NCBI GenBank assembly: GCA_035553515.1 | Contig: DATNDG010000057.1 | Span: 1-64,000, forward strand | Length of the DNA stretch: 64,000 nucleotides | From: DAHUYF01 sp035553515 | GTDB taxonomy: Bacteria; Pseudomonadota; Alphaproteobacteria; ATCC43930; CGMCC-115725 | Direction of reading: 5' to 3' | Shown here: positions 28,776 through 36,673 of the stretch, piece after piece | Numbering within the stretch: position 1 is the first letter of the stretch | Layout of the letters: every line of letters starts with the position of its first letter | The notes under the pieces: generated by a model | Seen by the model: the letters and a program-made list of their open reading frames with translations, nothing else | Databases searched by the model: none | Told to the model about the DNA's origin: nothing | Program-made: the position numbers and the translations under genes

Positions 28776-29747
28776 ATGACCCAGCGCCATCACACCAAAT
28801 TCCTGACCATCGGCTCGGGGCCGGCCGGCTACACCGCGGCGATCTATGCCGCCCGCGCCAATCTGCAGCCGATCCTGGTGCAGGGGCTGCAGCCCGGCGG
28901 CCAGCTCACCATCACCACCGATGTCGAGAACTATCCCGGCTTCGCCGACATCATCCAGGGGCCCTGGCTCATGGAGCAGATGCAGAAGCAGGCCGAGCAT
29001 GTCGGGACCCGGGTGATCACGGACATGATCGTCAAGGCCGATCTCAGTCAGCGCCCCTTCACCTGCGTCGGCGACAGCGGCGACATCTATGTCGGCGAGA
29101 CGCTCGCCATCTGCACCGGTGCGCAGGCGCGCTGGCTCGGCCTTTCCGGCGAGGAGACCTTCCGCGGCGCCGGCGTCTCGGCCTGCGCCACCTGCGACGG
29201 CTTCTTCTTCCGCGGCAAGGAAGTGGTGGTGGTGGGCGGCGGCAACACCGCCGTCGAGGAGGCGCTCTACCTCACCAACCACGCCACCAAGGTGACGCTC
29301 ATCCATCGCCGCGATCAGCTGCGCGCCGAGAAGATTTTGCAGACGCGGCTCTTTGCCAATCCCAAGATCCGCGTCGTCTGGGACAGCATCGTCGAGGAGA
29401 TCCTCGGCGAGGCGGCGCCGCCCAAGGTCACCGGCGTGCGCATCGCCGATACCCGCACCGGCGAGCGCTCGGTCATCCCCTGCGACGGCTTCTTCGTCGC
29501 CATCGGCCACACGCCGGTCACCGAGCTCTTCCGCGGTCAGCTCGCGCTCGATGCCGAGGGCTACCTCATCACCCGGCCCGATTCGACCGCGACCGATATC
29601 CCCGGTGTCTTCGCCGCCGGCGATGTCAGGGACAAGGTCTTCCGCCAGGCGGTGACCGCCGCCGGCATGGGCTGCATGGCCGCGCTCGAAGCGGAGAAAT
29701 TCCTCGCCGCGGAAGAAGCGGCCGCATCGCTCCGGGCGGCGGAGTAG
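28776..29747 (+). CDS. trxB: thioredoxin-disulfide reductase
   Basis: A 323-residue flavoprotein that passes electrons from NADPH to thioredoxin. FAD-binding GSGPAGYTAAIYAARA near the N-terminus, redox pair in ACATCDG, NADPH-binding GGGNTAVEEALYL, and the second FAD motif in FAAGDVRDK. Length is normal. It sits 20 bases behind the unknown protein and 14 bases before the LysR ATG. Confidence 0.96.
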   Translation: MTQRHHTKFLTIGSGPAGYTAAIYAARANLQPILVQGLQPGGQLTITTDVENYPGFADIIQGPWLMEQMQKQAEHVGTRVITDMIVKADLSQRPFTCVGDSGDIYVGETLAICTGAQARWLGLSGEETFRGAGVSACATCDGFFFRGKEVVVVGGGNTAVEEALYLTNHATKVTLIHRRDQLRAEKILQTRLFANPKIRVVWDSIVEEILGEAAPPKVTGVRIADTRTGERSVIPCDGFFVAIGHTPVTELFRGQLALDAEGYLITRPDSTATDIPGVFAAGDVRDKVFRQAVTAAGMGCMAALEAEKFLAAEEAAASLRAAE

Positions 29748-29761
29748 CGGCCGTGACCGGC

Positions 29762-30655
29762 ATGGACTGGGACAAGCTGCGCGTCTTCCACGCCGTCGCC
29801 GAAGCGGGAAGCTTCACCCATGCGGGCGAGGCGCTGAACCTCAGCCAATCGGCGGTGAGCCGGCAGATCAGCGCGCTTGAGGAGAGCCTGAGCGTGCCGC
29901 TCTTCCACCGCCACGCCCGAGGCCTCATCCTCACCGAGCAGGGCGAGCTGCTGTTCCGCACCGCGCGCGAGGTGTTCTCGAAGCTCGCCATGACCGAGGC
30001 AATGCTGTCGGAGTCGAAGGACCGGCCGAAAGGCCCGCTCAAGGTGACGACGACGGTCTCCTTCGGCTCGGCCTGGCTTACCCCGCGCATCCGCGAGTTC
30101 ACCGATCTCTACCCCGAGATCCAGGTGAGCCTCGTGGTCGACGACACCGAGCTCGACCTCTCGATGCGCGAGGCCGATGTGGCGATCCGTATGTCGGCGC
30201 CGCGCCAGCCGGATCTGGTGCAGCGGCACCTGACCACCTTGCGCTATCACATCTACGCCTCCTCCGAATACCTGAAGCGCTTCGGCACGCCGCAGAAGCC
30301 GGAGGATCTCGATAAGCACCGCATCATCGTCTACGGGCAGGATTCGCGCCCGCCGGTGCGGCCGATCAACTGGCTCTGGGAGGCGGGTTCGCGGCCCGGC
30401 TATGAGCGGCGGCCGATCTTCATGGTCAACAATGTCTACGGCATCCTGCGCGCCGTCGAGAGCGGGCTCGGCATCGCCGCGCTGCCGGACTTCATGGCGC
30501 AGGAGGCGATCGACCTCATTCGCATCCTGCCGGAACTGAACGGCCCAGAGGTCGAGACCTATTTCGTCTATCCCGAGGAGCTCCGCACCTCGAAGCGCAT
30601 CGCCGTCTTCCGCGACTTCCTGCTGCGGAAAGTGGCCGAAGGGCGCAACAGCTAA
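29762..30655 (+). CDS. LysR-family transcriptional regulator
   Basis: A 297-residue LysR protein: winged helix at residues 1-60 (LRVFHAVAEAGSFTHAGEALNLSQSAVSRQISALE) and a periplasmic-binding-like effector domain from about 90. GTG 29753 would add three residues and is an alternative start. It lies close behind trxB on the same strand, unlike the usual divergent LysR arrangement, so the target may be elsewhere or the whole unit may be autoregulated. Effector unknown. Confidence 0.92.
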   Translation: MDWDKLRVFHAVAEAGSFTHAGEALNLSQSAVSRQISALEESLSVPLFHRHARGLILTEQGELLFRTAREVFSKLAMTEAMLSESKDRPKGPLKVTTTVSFGSAWLTPRIREFTDLYPEIQVSLVVDDTELDLSMREADVAIRMSAPRQPDLVQRHLTTLRYHIYASSEYLKRFGTPQKPEDLDKHRIIVYGQDSRPPVRPINWLWEAGSRPGYERRPIFMVNNVYGILRAVESGLGIAALPDFMAQEAIDLIRILPELNGPEVETYFVYPEELRTSKRIAVFRDFLLRKVAEGRNS

Positions 30656-30675
30656 CGCCAGCGGCGAGCCGCTCG

Positions 30676-31401
30676 CTAGAAGATCCGGCCCGCGCGCGAC
30701 AGCAGCGCCAGCAAGCCGACAAGCAGCGCCAGCACGACACCCGCGGCAAAGCCGAAGCTCGCTCCCCAATCGAGCACGGAAGCGGCCTGCTCGGGCTCCG
30801 ATTGCGGCGGCATTTCCGCCGAGACCTCGATGGGCGGTGCCGACTCGACCGCCTCTTCCTCGCGCGTCGGCGCCAGCAGCGGCAGCGCATCGGTCGCACG
30901 CTCGGGCGGCGCCTCGTCGCGGCGCGGCGCTGACAGCGCCGGGGCAGGCTCAACCGCAGGTGGCGGCGCATCCGGCCCCAGCCGCTCGGCGAGCCACTCG
31001 ACCCATTCCTCGGCAAAGCTCACGGGCGGCAGGGCCGCGAAGGCGCGATCGACCGCCGCGGCGAGCTGATCGGCTTCGGCGCGGCGCTGCGCCAAGGCGA
31101 CGACCGGCAGCTCGCCGGGAAAGCGCCGCTCGAATCCTTCCTGCTCCAGCATGGCGAGGAACGCGGTGCGCGCCTCCTCGGGGCTGGCCTCCTCATCGGG
31201 CTCGAGCAAGGCCACGAGGACCACGCCGCGCACCGCGTTGAGCGCCGCGAGATCGACATAGCCCTCTTCGCCGTTGGCGCGGATCAGCGCGCGCGGCAGA
31301 CAACGCCATCCTGGAATGAGCGCCGGCGGCGGCGGCTCGCGGCGCTCGCGTTCGACATGCTCCGGCGCCGCCTCCGCCGCGTTCAGCACCGCTTGTTCCA
31401 T
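30676..31401 (-). CDS. hypothetical C-terminal tail-anchored protein
   Basis: A 241-residue protein starting at ATG 31401 (MEQAVLNAAEAAPEHVERE). It has a globular N-terminal part of about 110 residues (LIPGWRCLPRALIRANGEEGYVDLAALN, repeated Glu/Arg), a long acidic Pro/Ala-rich middle and one hydrophobic segment of about 25 residues ending in LLALLSRAGRIF. It is probably held in the inner membrane by its C-terminus with the bulk in the cytoplasm. No family recognised. It converges on lysR 20 bases away. Confidence 0.65.
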   Translation of the reverse strand: MEQAVLNAAEAAPEHVERERREPPPPALIPGWRCLPRALIRANGEEGYVDLAALNAVRGVVLVALLEPDEEASPEEARTAFLAMLEQEGFERRFPGELPVVALAQRRAEADQLAAAVDRAFAALPPVSFAEEWVEWLAERLGPDAPPPAVEPAPALSAPRRDEAPPERATDALPLLAPTREEEAVESAPPIEVSAEMPPQSEPEQAASVLDWGASFGFAAGVVLALLVGLLALLSRAGRIF

Positions 31402-31741
31402 GCGAAGCCCTGGGTTGATGACCTGCAGGTAGCGAACGCCGGAAGCGCAACTTGGTTGCGCGCATCGGTAGCGTCCAAAGGGATGCAGTTTTTGCAACCG
31501 TGCCCGCCCAAATTCCCGTTGGCGCTTTAGCCGGTGCGCATGCATTTTCGAGGCGTCGGATTTGCTGTGGCGCGATAGCGCTGCGGCGCGGATTTCCGGG
31601 ACAATGCGCCCGGAAAGAGGGTCTTCGGATCCTTACGTCTCCCAGACGTGAAGCCTCCCTGTTCAAATTTGCCGGGAATCTTCCAATGGTTCCCGGCCTT
31701 TTCCTTTGGTGCAGGTCGGAGCCACGCCGAGTCTGCGGGGC
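31402..31741. other. intergenic region with possible small transcript
   Basis: A 340-base gap with no convincing protein gene. It contains a small perfect hairpin (ACGTCT, CCC, AGACGT at 31635-31649) and a strong plus-strand intrinsic terminator. No plus-strand gene precedes the terminator for about 1 kb, so a small RNA may lie here. No tRNA cloverleaf found. Confidence 0.45.
31671..31703 (+). terminator. orphan intrinsic terminator
   Basis: GCCGGGAA (31671-31678), 11-base loop, TTCCCGGC (31690-31697), then CTTTTC. A textbook 8-base stem with a T-run, read on the plus strand. Confidence 0.7.
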
Positions 31742-31948
31742 TCAGCCCGGCACCAGGCTGCCGCCGAATTCCTGGGCGAAGTCGCCCGCATCGGCCTCCG
31801 AGGCGAATTCCACAAGCACCACCGACTCGCTGCTGCTGCCCGTCGAGGTCAGAGTGTGCTGGCAACTGCGGGTCGCCAGCCAGTGCCGCATGTCATCCAT
31901 CCGCCCCGCAACCTCGGCGCGGGGCAATCGCACTTCGACTATCTGCAT
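31742..31948 (-). CDS. small hypothetical protein
   Basis: A 68-residue product starting at ATG 31948 (MQIVEVRLPRAEVAGRMDDMRHWLATRSCQ...), ending EFGGSLVPG. The size and pattern (one beta strand, helix with MRHWL, one Cys, then VVLVEFASEADAGDFAQEF) resemble a family of short alphaproteobacterial proteins of unknown function I have seen in other genomes. AGGT lies 8 bases before ATG. An extended frame to 32131 reads less naturally. Function unknown. Confidence 0.5.
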   Translation of the reverse strand: MQIVEVRLPRAEVAGRMDDMRHWLATRSCQHTLTSTGSSSESVVLVEFASEADAGDFAQEFGGSLVPG

Positions 31949-32121
31949 CGGACCTGCCGGAGGTGGAGGGGCTAACGAAATAGTTTGCACACCCAACCTT
32001 TCGGCAAGTACGGGCAAAATTGTGATCGCGTGTAGCAAAGATGGCAAATCGGCGACCGACGGTTGCGCAGGCGCGTTCGTCCTCATCAGATGATCGAAAT
32101 CTAATTTCAGGATCGATCCGG

Positions 32122-32385
32122 ATGGTGGCATTTCGCTTTACCTGCCCGCGTCATCAGCGAGTTTTCATCGAGGCAGGAAAACGCGGTGGCTGCATTTCGC
32201 CATCGAGCCTCGATGAACTTCGGAAGAGAACGCTCGCCTGGCTTTCACGCGAATATCCGAGCGCAGTCCTGGAGCACTTCAACGAGCAGAGCTGCCTAGG
32301 CTGTAAGTTGGAGACGGCCTATGGCGACCTCGGCGACGTCGTCAATGGCATCATCGAGCTGGCGAAACGGCTAAGCGCCGTCTAG
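32122..32385 (+). CDS. small Cys/His-containing hypothetical protein
   Basis: An 87-residue protein (MVAFRFTCPRHQRVFIEAG...) with Cys and His placed like a possible metal site: C8, H11 near the N-terminus and a CLGC near residue 65. An in-frame ATG at 32041 would add a poor N-terminal tail. Not recognised. It is convergent with the small membrane protein that follows 12 bases later. Confidence 0.5.
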   Translation: MVAFRFTCPRHQRVFIEAGKRGGCISPSSLDELRKRTLAWLSREYPSAVLEHFNEQSCLGCKLETAYGDLGDVVNGIIELAKRLSAV

Positions 32386-32397
32386 GCCCGCAGTATC

Positions 32398-32856
32398 TCA
32401 GTGCGCGCGCGGGCCCAGCAGAAGCCCCGTGCCGAATCCCCAGGCGCCATTCACCAGGAGGCCGGTCGCAATGCCGGCAGCGCGCCAACCGCCGCCCTGG
32501 GGCAATCCCTTGAGCGGCATAACGATGAACCACGCCACGAGCGACAGCAGGACGGCGCCGAACAGCACGGCCGCGATCCAATAAAGCGGGCGCGGCGGAA
32601 AGGCGCGCTCGGCGAAGGCGTAGATCACACCCCAGGCGCCGCCCCAGAAGGCGGCCGACCACACGACGGGAACGCCCCAGGGCGCTGTTGGCCGCAGAGA
32701 AAACGGCAATGCCGGCGTCACGCCGAGCACGTGCAACAACATCAGCATGCCCTGGTGAAAGATCAGTACCGCTCCGAACCCGGCAGCAAAACCCGCCACC
32801 GCGCGACCGATCTCGCCCACGCCCATGGGCGCGAGGACACCACTCTTCGCTGCCAT
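32398..32856 (-). CDS. hypothetical four-span membrane protein
   Basis: A 152-residue hydrophobic protein beginning at ATG 32856 (MAAKSGVLAPMGVGEIGR). Four membrane segments: about 14-36, 58-80, 90-112 and 130-148. Short loops, no recognised motif. GTG/ATG 32889 is an alternative start with a charged extension. Unknown family; possibly a short DUF-type membrane protein. Divergent from the anchored protein at 33144. Confidence 0.68.
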   Translation of the reverse strand: MAAKSGVLAPMGVGEIGRAVAGFAAGFGAVLIFHQGMLMLLHVLGVTPALPFSLRPTAPWGVPVVWSAAFWGGAWGVIYAFAERAFPPRPLYWIAAVLFGAVLLSLVAWFIVMPLKGLPQGGGWRAAGIATGLLVNGAWGFGTGLLLGPRAH

Positions 32857-33143
32857 CGCACACCTCCGTTCCCTGACCGCAGGCAACACCGTGCAGGTGG
32901 CATCGTTCGAGCGGCCGGACCGATCTCATATCGAATTCATCGGATCGCAAACATCGGGCACGGCGGCTCCGGCGCGATTCAACCACCGGGATCGGCTGCC
33001 CTGAAAATCTGGCCGCCGGCAGGATCCGTCCATGCAGCAGCGGGGCCGCAGAGTTGCGCAGCGCGCGGGACCACGTGATGCCATGGAACCGCGACGCGCA
33101 TGGGGTGGTTCAGCAAAAGCCGGCTTCCCGCATGGGTTTGCGC

Positions 33144-33545
33144 ATGCGTCCCCACACCTTCATCCGCGTCGGCTTTATTCTCCTTCTCTTTGCCTGGGCG
33201 CTGTCGGCGGTCGTGCCGCTGCTCGAGCCGCCGAAGCATGTGCGTCAGACCGACGTGGCGAAGGCGCCGGTGCAGCAGACCCCGCCGCTCCATGACCGTC
33301 GGACGGACCTGGCCGGGGTGCCGCCGCATGAGGCGGATCCGCATCCGGCGCTCGGCGTCTCGCCGCCGCCTGCCCCCCTCTCGCGCGCCCAGGCGACCGA
33401 TGCGCTGCACAATCAGGGCTATGCGCGGATCGACGCGCTCCGGCAGCACGCCGATGGCGCGTGGACGGCGACAGCAGCGCGCTCGCCCGAAGGCGCCGCC
33501 CGCTCGCTCCGCATCGATCGCGACGGCAGAATCACGCCGCAATGA
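33144..33545 (+). CDS. hypothetical membrane-anchored periplasmic protein
   Basis: A 133-residue protein with an N-terminal hydrophobic anchor (FIRVGFILLLFAWALSAVVPLL), a proline-rich middle and a C-terminal segment (SRAQATDALHNQGYARIDALRQ, ending RIDRDGRITPQ) that looks like a single PepSY-type repeat. PepSY-like pieces bind or inhibit peptidases or metals, but this match is weak. ATG 33132 is an alternative start. Function unknown. Confidence 0.6.
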   Translation: MRPHTFIRVGFILLLFAWALSAVVPLLEPPKHVRQTDVAKAPVQQTPPLHDRRTDLAGVPPHEADPHPALGVSPPPAPLSRAQATDALHNQGYARIDALRQHADGAWTATAARSPEGAARSLRIDRDGRITPQ

Positions 33546-33719
33546 GCGGCGGCTCGGCCGGAACTCAAGTACTGGCAACGACCTTGCGCAGCGGAGAGCC
33601 AAGCCGGAATTTCCTTGCGCCGGCCGGTCAAGGGTTCGCTAACCGGAAGTGGAACATGCTGATGGAGGCCGTCGGCCGACGTTTGTCGGACGGGATGCGG
33701 CCGACGGGGACATGTCGCG

Positions 33720-34280
33720 ATGCGCGAGACCCTGAGCTATGCGGACTGGCACATCCCGCTGTCGCGCGGCGATCTCAGCTTGCGCCAGGCAGCGGCGGAT
33801 TTGGCACGGGTCGGCGCCGCGCCGGACGAGATTCCGCTGATGGTCCAGCTCGCCGAGAACCCGCGCTTCAACCTGTTTCACGGCGCCGTCGATCTCAAGA
33901 CGCATGACTACATCCACGCCTTGCTCGGGCGGGGATTGCTCGCCAAGGACGAGGCCTTCGTCATCGGCTTCACCATGGGCAGCACGCCGCGGCTGGGCGC
34001 GGCCGAGGAGCGGCTCTTCGCGCTCGTGGCCGAGCGGCTCTATCCCGGCATCTATCGCTTCGACAAGGAGGATGTGTGCATCTTCCGCGATGCCATCCGC
34101 ATCGCCCGGGTGTTGGGCTGCGCGGCGCTCGACCGGGCGCCCTATGCGGAGCATCTCGACAAAAGCCTCGACGAGCTGCGCCGCGCGCTCGGCATAGACG
34201 TGCCGCTGCTCAGCGCCTATTTCGCCATCGAGCGCCGCCGCTATCCTCGCTCGCCCGAGAGCCAGCGCCTGCTCGATTGA
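33720..34280 (+). CDS. hypothetical protein, alpha-helical
   Basis: A 186-residue soluble protein with no signal peptide or membrane span (MRETLSYADWHIPLSRGDLSLRQAA...). Mostly helical with a conserved-looking DLKTHDYIHALLGRG, GFTMGSTPRLG and RFDKEDVCIFRDAIRIARVLGC. I do not recognise the family; the His/Asp spacing invites comparison with helical metal-binding folds but no defined motif is present. It ends 10 bases before the convergent hydroxy-acid oxidase. Confidence 0.7.
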   Translation: MRETLSYADWHIPLSRGDLSLRQAAADLARVGAAPDEIPLMVQLAENPRFNLFHGAVDLKTHDYIHALLGRGLLAKDEAFVIGFTMGSTPRLGAAEERLFALVAERLYPGIYRFDKEDVCIFRDAIRIARVLGCAALDRAPYAEHLDKSLDELRRALGIDVPLLSAYFAIERRRYPRSPESQRLLD

Positions 34281-34289
34281 GGCGACGGC

Positions 34290-35405
34290 TCAGCGGCCGC
34301 CATAACCCTCGTCGGCGAGATTGAGCAGCGGGAAGGCGCTATGCACATGCGGCGCCACCACCGGCGTCGCCGGGTGGAGACAGGACTTGCCGAGCCCGGC
34401 GAGATCGGTGATGCCGAGCAGGCCGAGGCTCGTGGCCATCTCGGTCTCAAGCAGCTCGAGCACGTGGAAGACCCCGGCCTCGCCCGCCGCCGCCAATCCG
34501 TAGCAATAGAGGCGCCCGAGCGAGACGGCGCGCGCGCCGAGCGCCAGCGCCTTGAGAATGTCGGTGCCGCGGCTGAAGCCGCCATCGATGATCACCTCGG
34601 CGCGACCGCCCACCGCCTCCACCACTTCGGGCAGCACCTCGATGGTGCCGCGGCCATGGTCGAGCTGACGGCCGCCATGATTGGAGACATAGACCGCGGC
34701 GGCGCCATGGGCGCAGGCGAGGTCGGCATCCTCGGCCGTAGCGACGCCCTTCAAGATCAACGGCAGGTCGTGCTTGTCCTTGAAGCGCTTCACATGGTCC
34801 CAGTTGAGCCCGGCCTGGAAGAACTGACCGGTGGCGCGCTGCCGCCAGGGCTTGATGAAGCGCTTGGCGATGTCGCGCTCGCGCCGGCTGTAAACCGCGG
34901 TGTCGACGGTGAAGCAGAAGGCGTCGTAGCCGGCATCGCGCGCCCGCCGCACGAAGTCATCGGTCCAGGCCTCGTCACCGCGCACATAGAGCTGGAAGAT
35001 CTTAGGCCCGGAGGTCGCCTCGGCCGTCGCTTCGAGCCCGGGATGGGTGACCGAGCTCACCATGATCGGCACGCCGAAGGCGCCGGCGGCCTTGGCGGCC
35101 GTCGCCGCGCCGCCGGGATCGAAGGATTCGAGCGAGCCGACCGGGGCGAGCAGCACCGGCAGGCGCAGCTTGCGCCCGAGCAGCGTGCCGGTGCAGTCGA
35201 TGCGCGAGACGTCGCGCAGCACCCGCGGCCGGAAGGCGAGGGAATCGATCGCCTGACGGTTGCGCTTCACCGTCGTCTCGCTCTCAGTGCCGCCGATCAG
35301 ATAGTCCCAGATATTGGGCGACAGCTTGATCTTCGCCGCCTTGACGAATTCGTGCAGCGTGAGGAACTCGCCGCTGGTTTCGCTCAACGCTGCCCGTTCG
35401 GTCAT
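34290..35405 (-). CDS. FMN-dependent alpha-hydroxy-acid oxidase/dehydrogenase
   Basis: A 371-residue TIM-barrel flavoprotein of the LldD/glycolate oxidase family, which oxidises 2-hydroxy acids such as lactate or glycolate to keto acids. Catalytic His and Arg are visible in YVSNHGGRQLDHG, and FMN-binding residues in LAPVG, SSVTHP, QLYVRGD and IIDGGFSRGTDI. The start at 35405 gives the family's normal length. It lies 34 bases behind the SDR gene, so the pair may oxidise related hydroxy compounds. Substrate not determined. Confidence 0.9.
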   Translation of the reverse strand: MTERAALSETSGEFLTLHEFVKAAKIKLSPNIWDYLIGGTESETTVKRNRQAIDSLAFRPRVLRDVSRIDCTGTLLGRKLRLPVLLAPVGSLESFDPGGAATAAKAAGAFGVPIMVSSVTHPGLEATAEATSGPKIFQLYVRGDEAWTDDFVRRARDAGYDAFCFTVDTAVYSRRERDIAKRFIKPWRQRATGQFFQAGLNWDHVKRFKDKHDLPLILKGVATAEDADLACAHGAAAVYVSNHGGRQLDHGRGTIEVLPEVVEAVGGRAEVIIDGGFSRGTDILKALALGARAVSLGRLYCYGLAAAGEAGVFHVLELLETEMATSLGLLGITDLAGLGKSCLHPATPVVAPHVHSAFPLLNLADEGYGGR

Positions 35406-35439
35406 GTCCTGCCTCTCCCGCCCGCCTCCGGCCCGCCCA

Positions 35440-36174
35440 TTAAAGAATGAGCCCGCCGTCGACGACAATGGTCTGGCCGACGATATAGGCCGCGAGCGGC
35501 GAGGCAAGAAAGAGGGCGGCGCCGGCCATGTCCTCGGGGGTGCCGAGACGGCCGAGCGGGATTTGCTCCAGAGCCGCGGCGAGCCGCGCGGGATGGTCGG
35601 TGGTGACGCGGGTGAGCTTGGTCGCCACCAGCCCGGGTGCGATGCCGTTGACCCGGATCCCGTCGCCGGCCCAGGCTTGGGCGAGCGTGCGCGTCAGCCC
35701 CAGCGCGCCGGTCTTGGAGGCATTGTAGGCGGGATTGCCCCGCGTCGCATGGAAGGCTGCGGTGGAGCTCACGACGATAAGCGAACCCTTGCTCTCCGCG
35801 AGCATGTCGTGAAAGCGAGCGCTGCAGTTCATCAGGCTCACCAGATTCAGTTCGACAACGCGGCGAAACTCGGCCGGCTTGAACTCGCCTTGCCGGTAGA
35901 CGACGATACCTTGCGCAAGGACGAGCACATCGAGGCGAGAGAATGGAGGCTCGTAGCGATCGATGGCGGCCGAATCGGCAAGATCGAGCCGAGCGTAATG
36001 CAGCCCCGCGAGATCGCTCCCCTCGGCAGCGGCGTAATCCTCGGCGCGCGCGCGCGTGCCCCAGACATGCACCTCGGCGCCGTGGGCGCGGAACGCCTGA
36101 GCGATGCCGTTGCCGATGCCGCTGGAGCCGCCGGCGACGAGCACCGTGCGTCCGGTGAAATCGAGCGCCTCCAT
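35440..36174 (-). CDS. SDR-family oxidoreductase
   Basis: A 244-residue short-chain dehydrogenase. The cofactor motif is GGSSGIGNGIA (Ala in place of the usual Thr before it), followed by NLVSL-type region, the catalytic SS in VSSTAAFH and Y-x3-K in YNASKTG. The C-terminus GQTIVVDGGLIL is typical. ATG 36174 gives the normal length; the frame extends to 36246 without support. It probably forms an operon with the hydroxy-acid oxidase downstream. Substrate unknown. Confidence 0.88.
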   Translation of the reverse strand: MEALDFTGRTVLVAGGSSGIGNGIAQAFRAHGAEVHVWGTRARAEDYAAAEGSDLAGLHYARLDLADSAAIDRYEPPFSRLDVLVLAQGIVVYRQGEFKPAEFRRVVELNLVSLMNCSARFHDMLAESKGSLIVVSSTAAFHATRGNPAYNASKTGALGLTRTLAQAWAGDGIRVNGIAPGLVATKLTRVTTDHPARLAAALEQIPLGRLGTPEDMAGAALFLASPLAAYIVGQTIVVDGGLIL

Positions 36175-36244
36175 TCTCTCCTCCCCGATGCTTGTCCCGG
36201 CCGGCCCGAAGGCCAAGTTCTTAGTGAAAACCGGCGGAGGATGC

Positions 36245-36667
36245 ATGCTCTACGTTTGTGACGCGCCGGCCGGCATGACCTGGTTCCGTCTCGAGACAGA
36301 AGCCGAGGCGGCGGACGAGTCCCAGGCCATGCATCACTCGGTCGAAAAATATTTTCGCCAGGAGGAGAGCAAGGCGGAGCAAAGCTTCGCGCCCGCCTCG
36401 CGCCGCTTCATCGAACAGCAGATCGGGCTCAAATCGCACGTGCAACGGGCGATGCCGCTGTTCCTCACCTTGCGCAACGACGAGGGCAAGCCGCTGGTCA
36501 CCGCCATGCTGCCGCCCGGCGGCAGGGAGGATCGCAGCTTCCGGCCGATCATCGTGGGATTCGCCAATGCCGATCCCTACGGCGAGCATGCGGCGCCGAT
36601 CCGCGCGCTGGCCGACCATTTCGGCCTCGATCTCGACCGGGCGCGCTGCTACCCGTACCGGCGCTGA
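36245..36667 (+). CDS. hypothetical protein, short conserved-looking
   Basis: A 140-residue protein (MLYVCDAPAGMTWFRLETEAEAADES...). Features are an acidic helical middle (MHHSVEKYFRQEESKAEQSF), QQIGLKSHVQRAMPLFLTLR and a C-terminal DPYGEHAAP, DLDRARCYPYRR. No signal or membrane span. It is divergent from the SDR gene; the function is unknown. I regard it as real because its composition is protein-like and no other frame competes. Confidence 0.62.
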   Translation: MLYVCDAPAGMTWFRLETEAEAADESQAMHHSVEKYFRQEESKAEQSFAPASRRFIEQQIGLKSHVQRAMPLFLTLRNDEGKPLVTAMLPPGGREDRSFRPIIVGFANADPYGEHAAPIRALADHFGLDLDRARCYPYRR

Positions 36668-36673
36668 GTCCGC

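Noticed and set aside
31402..31741. A tRNA or 6S RNA gene
   Set aside because: No cloverleaf with CCA-type acceptor stem or conserved anticodon arm, and I cannot match a 6S consensus; only a possible small transcript is supported.
34290..36174. Calling the hydroxy-acid oxidase and SDR a lactate utilisation operon
   Set aside because: No lactate permease or LldR is present; the substrate of both enzymes remains open.
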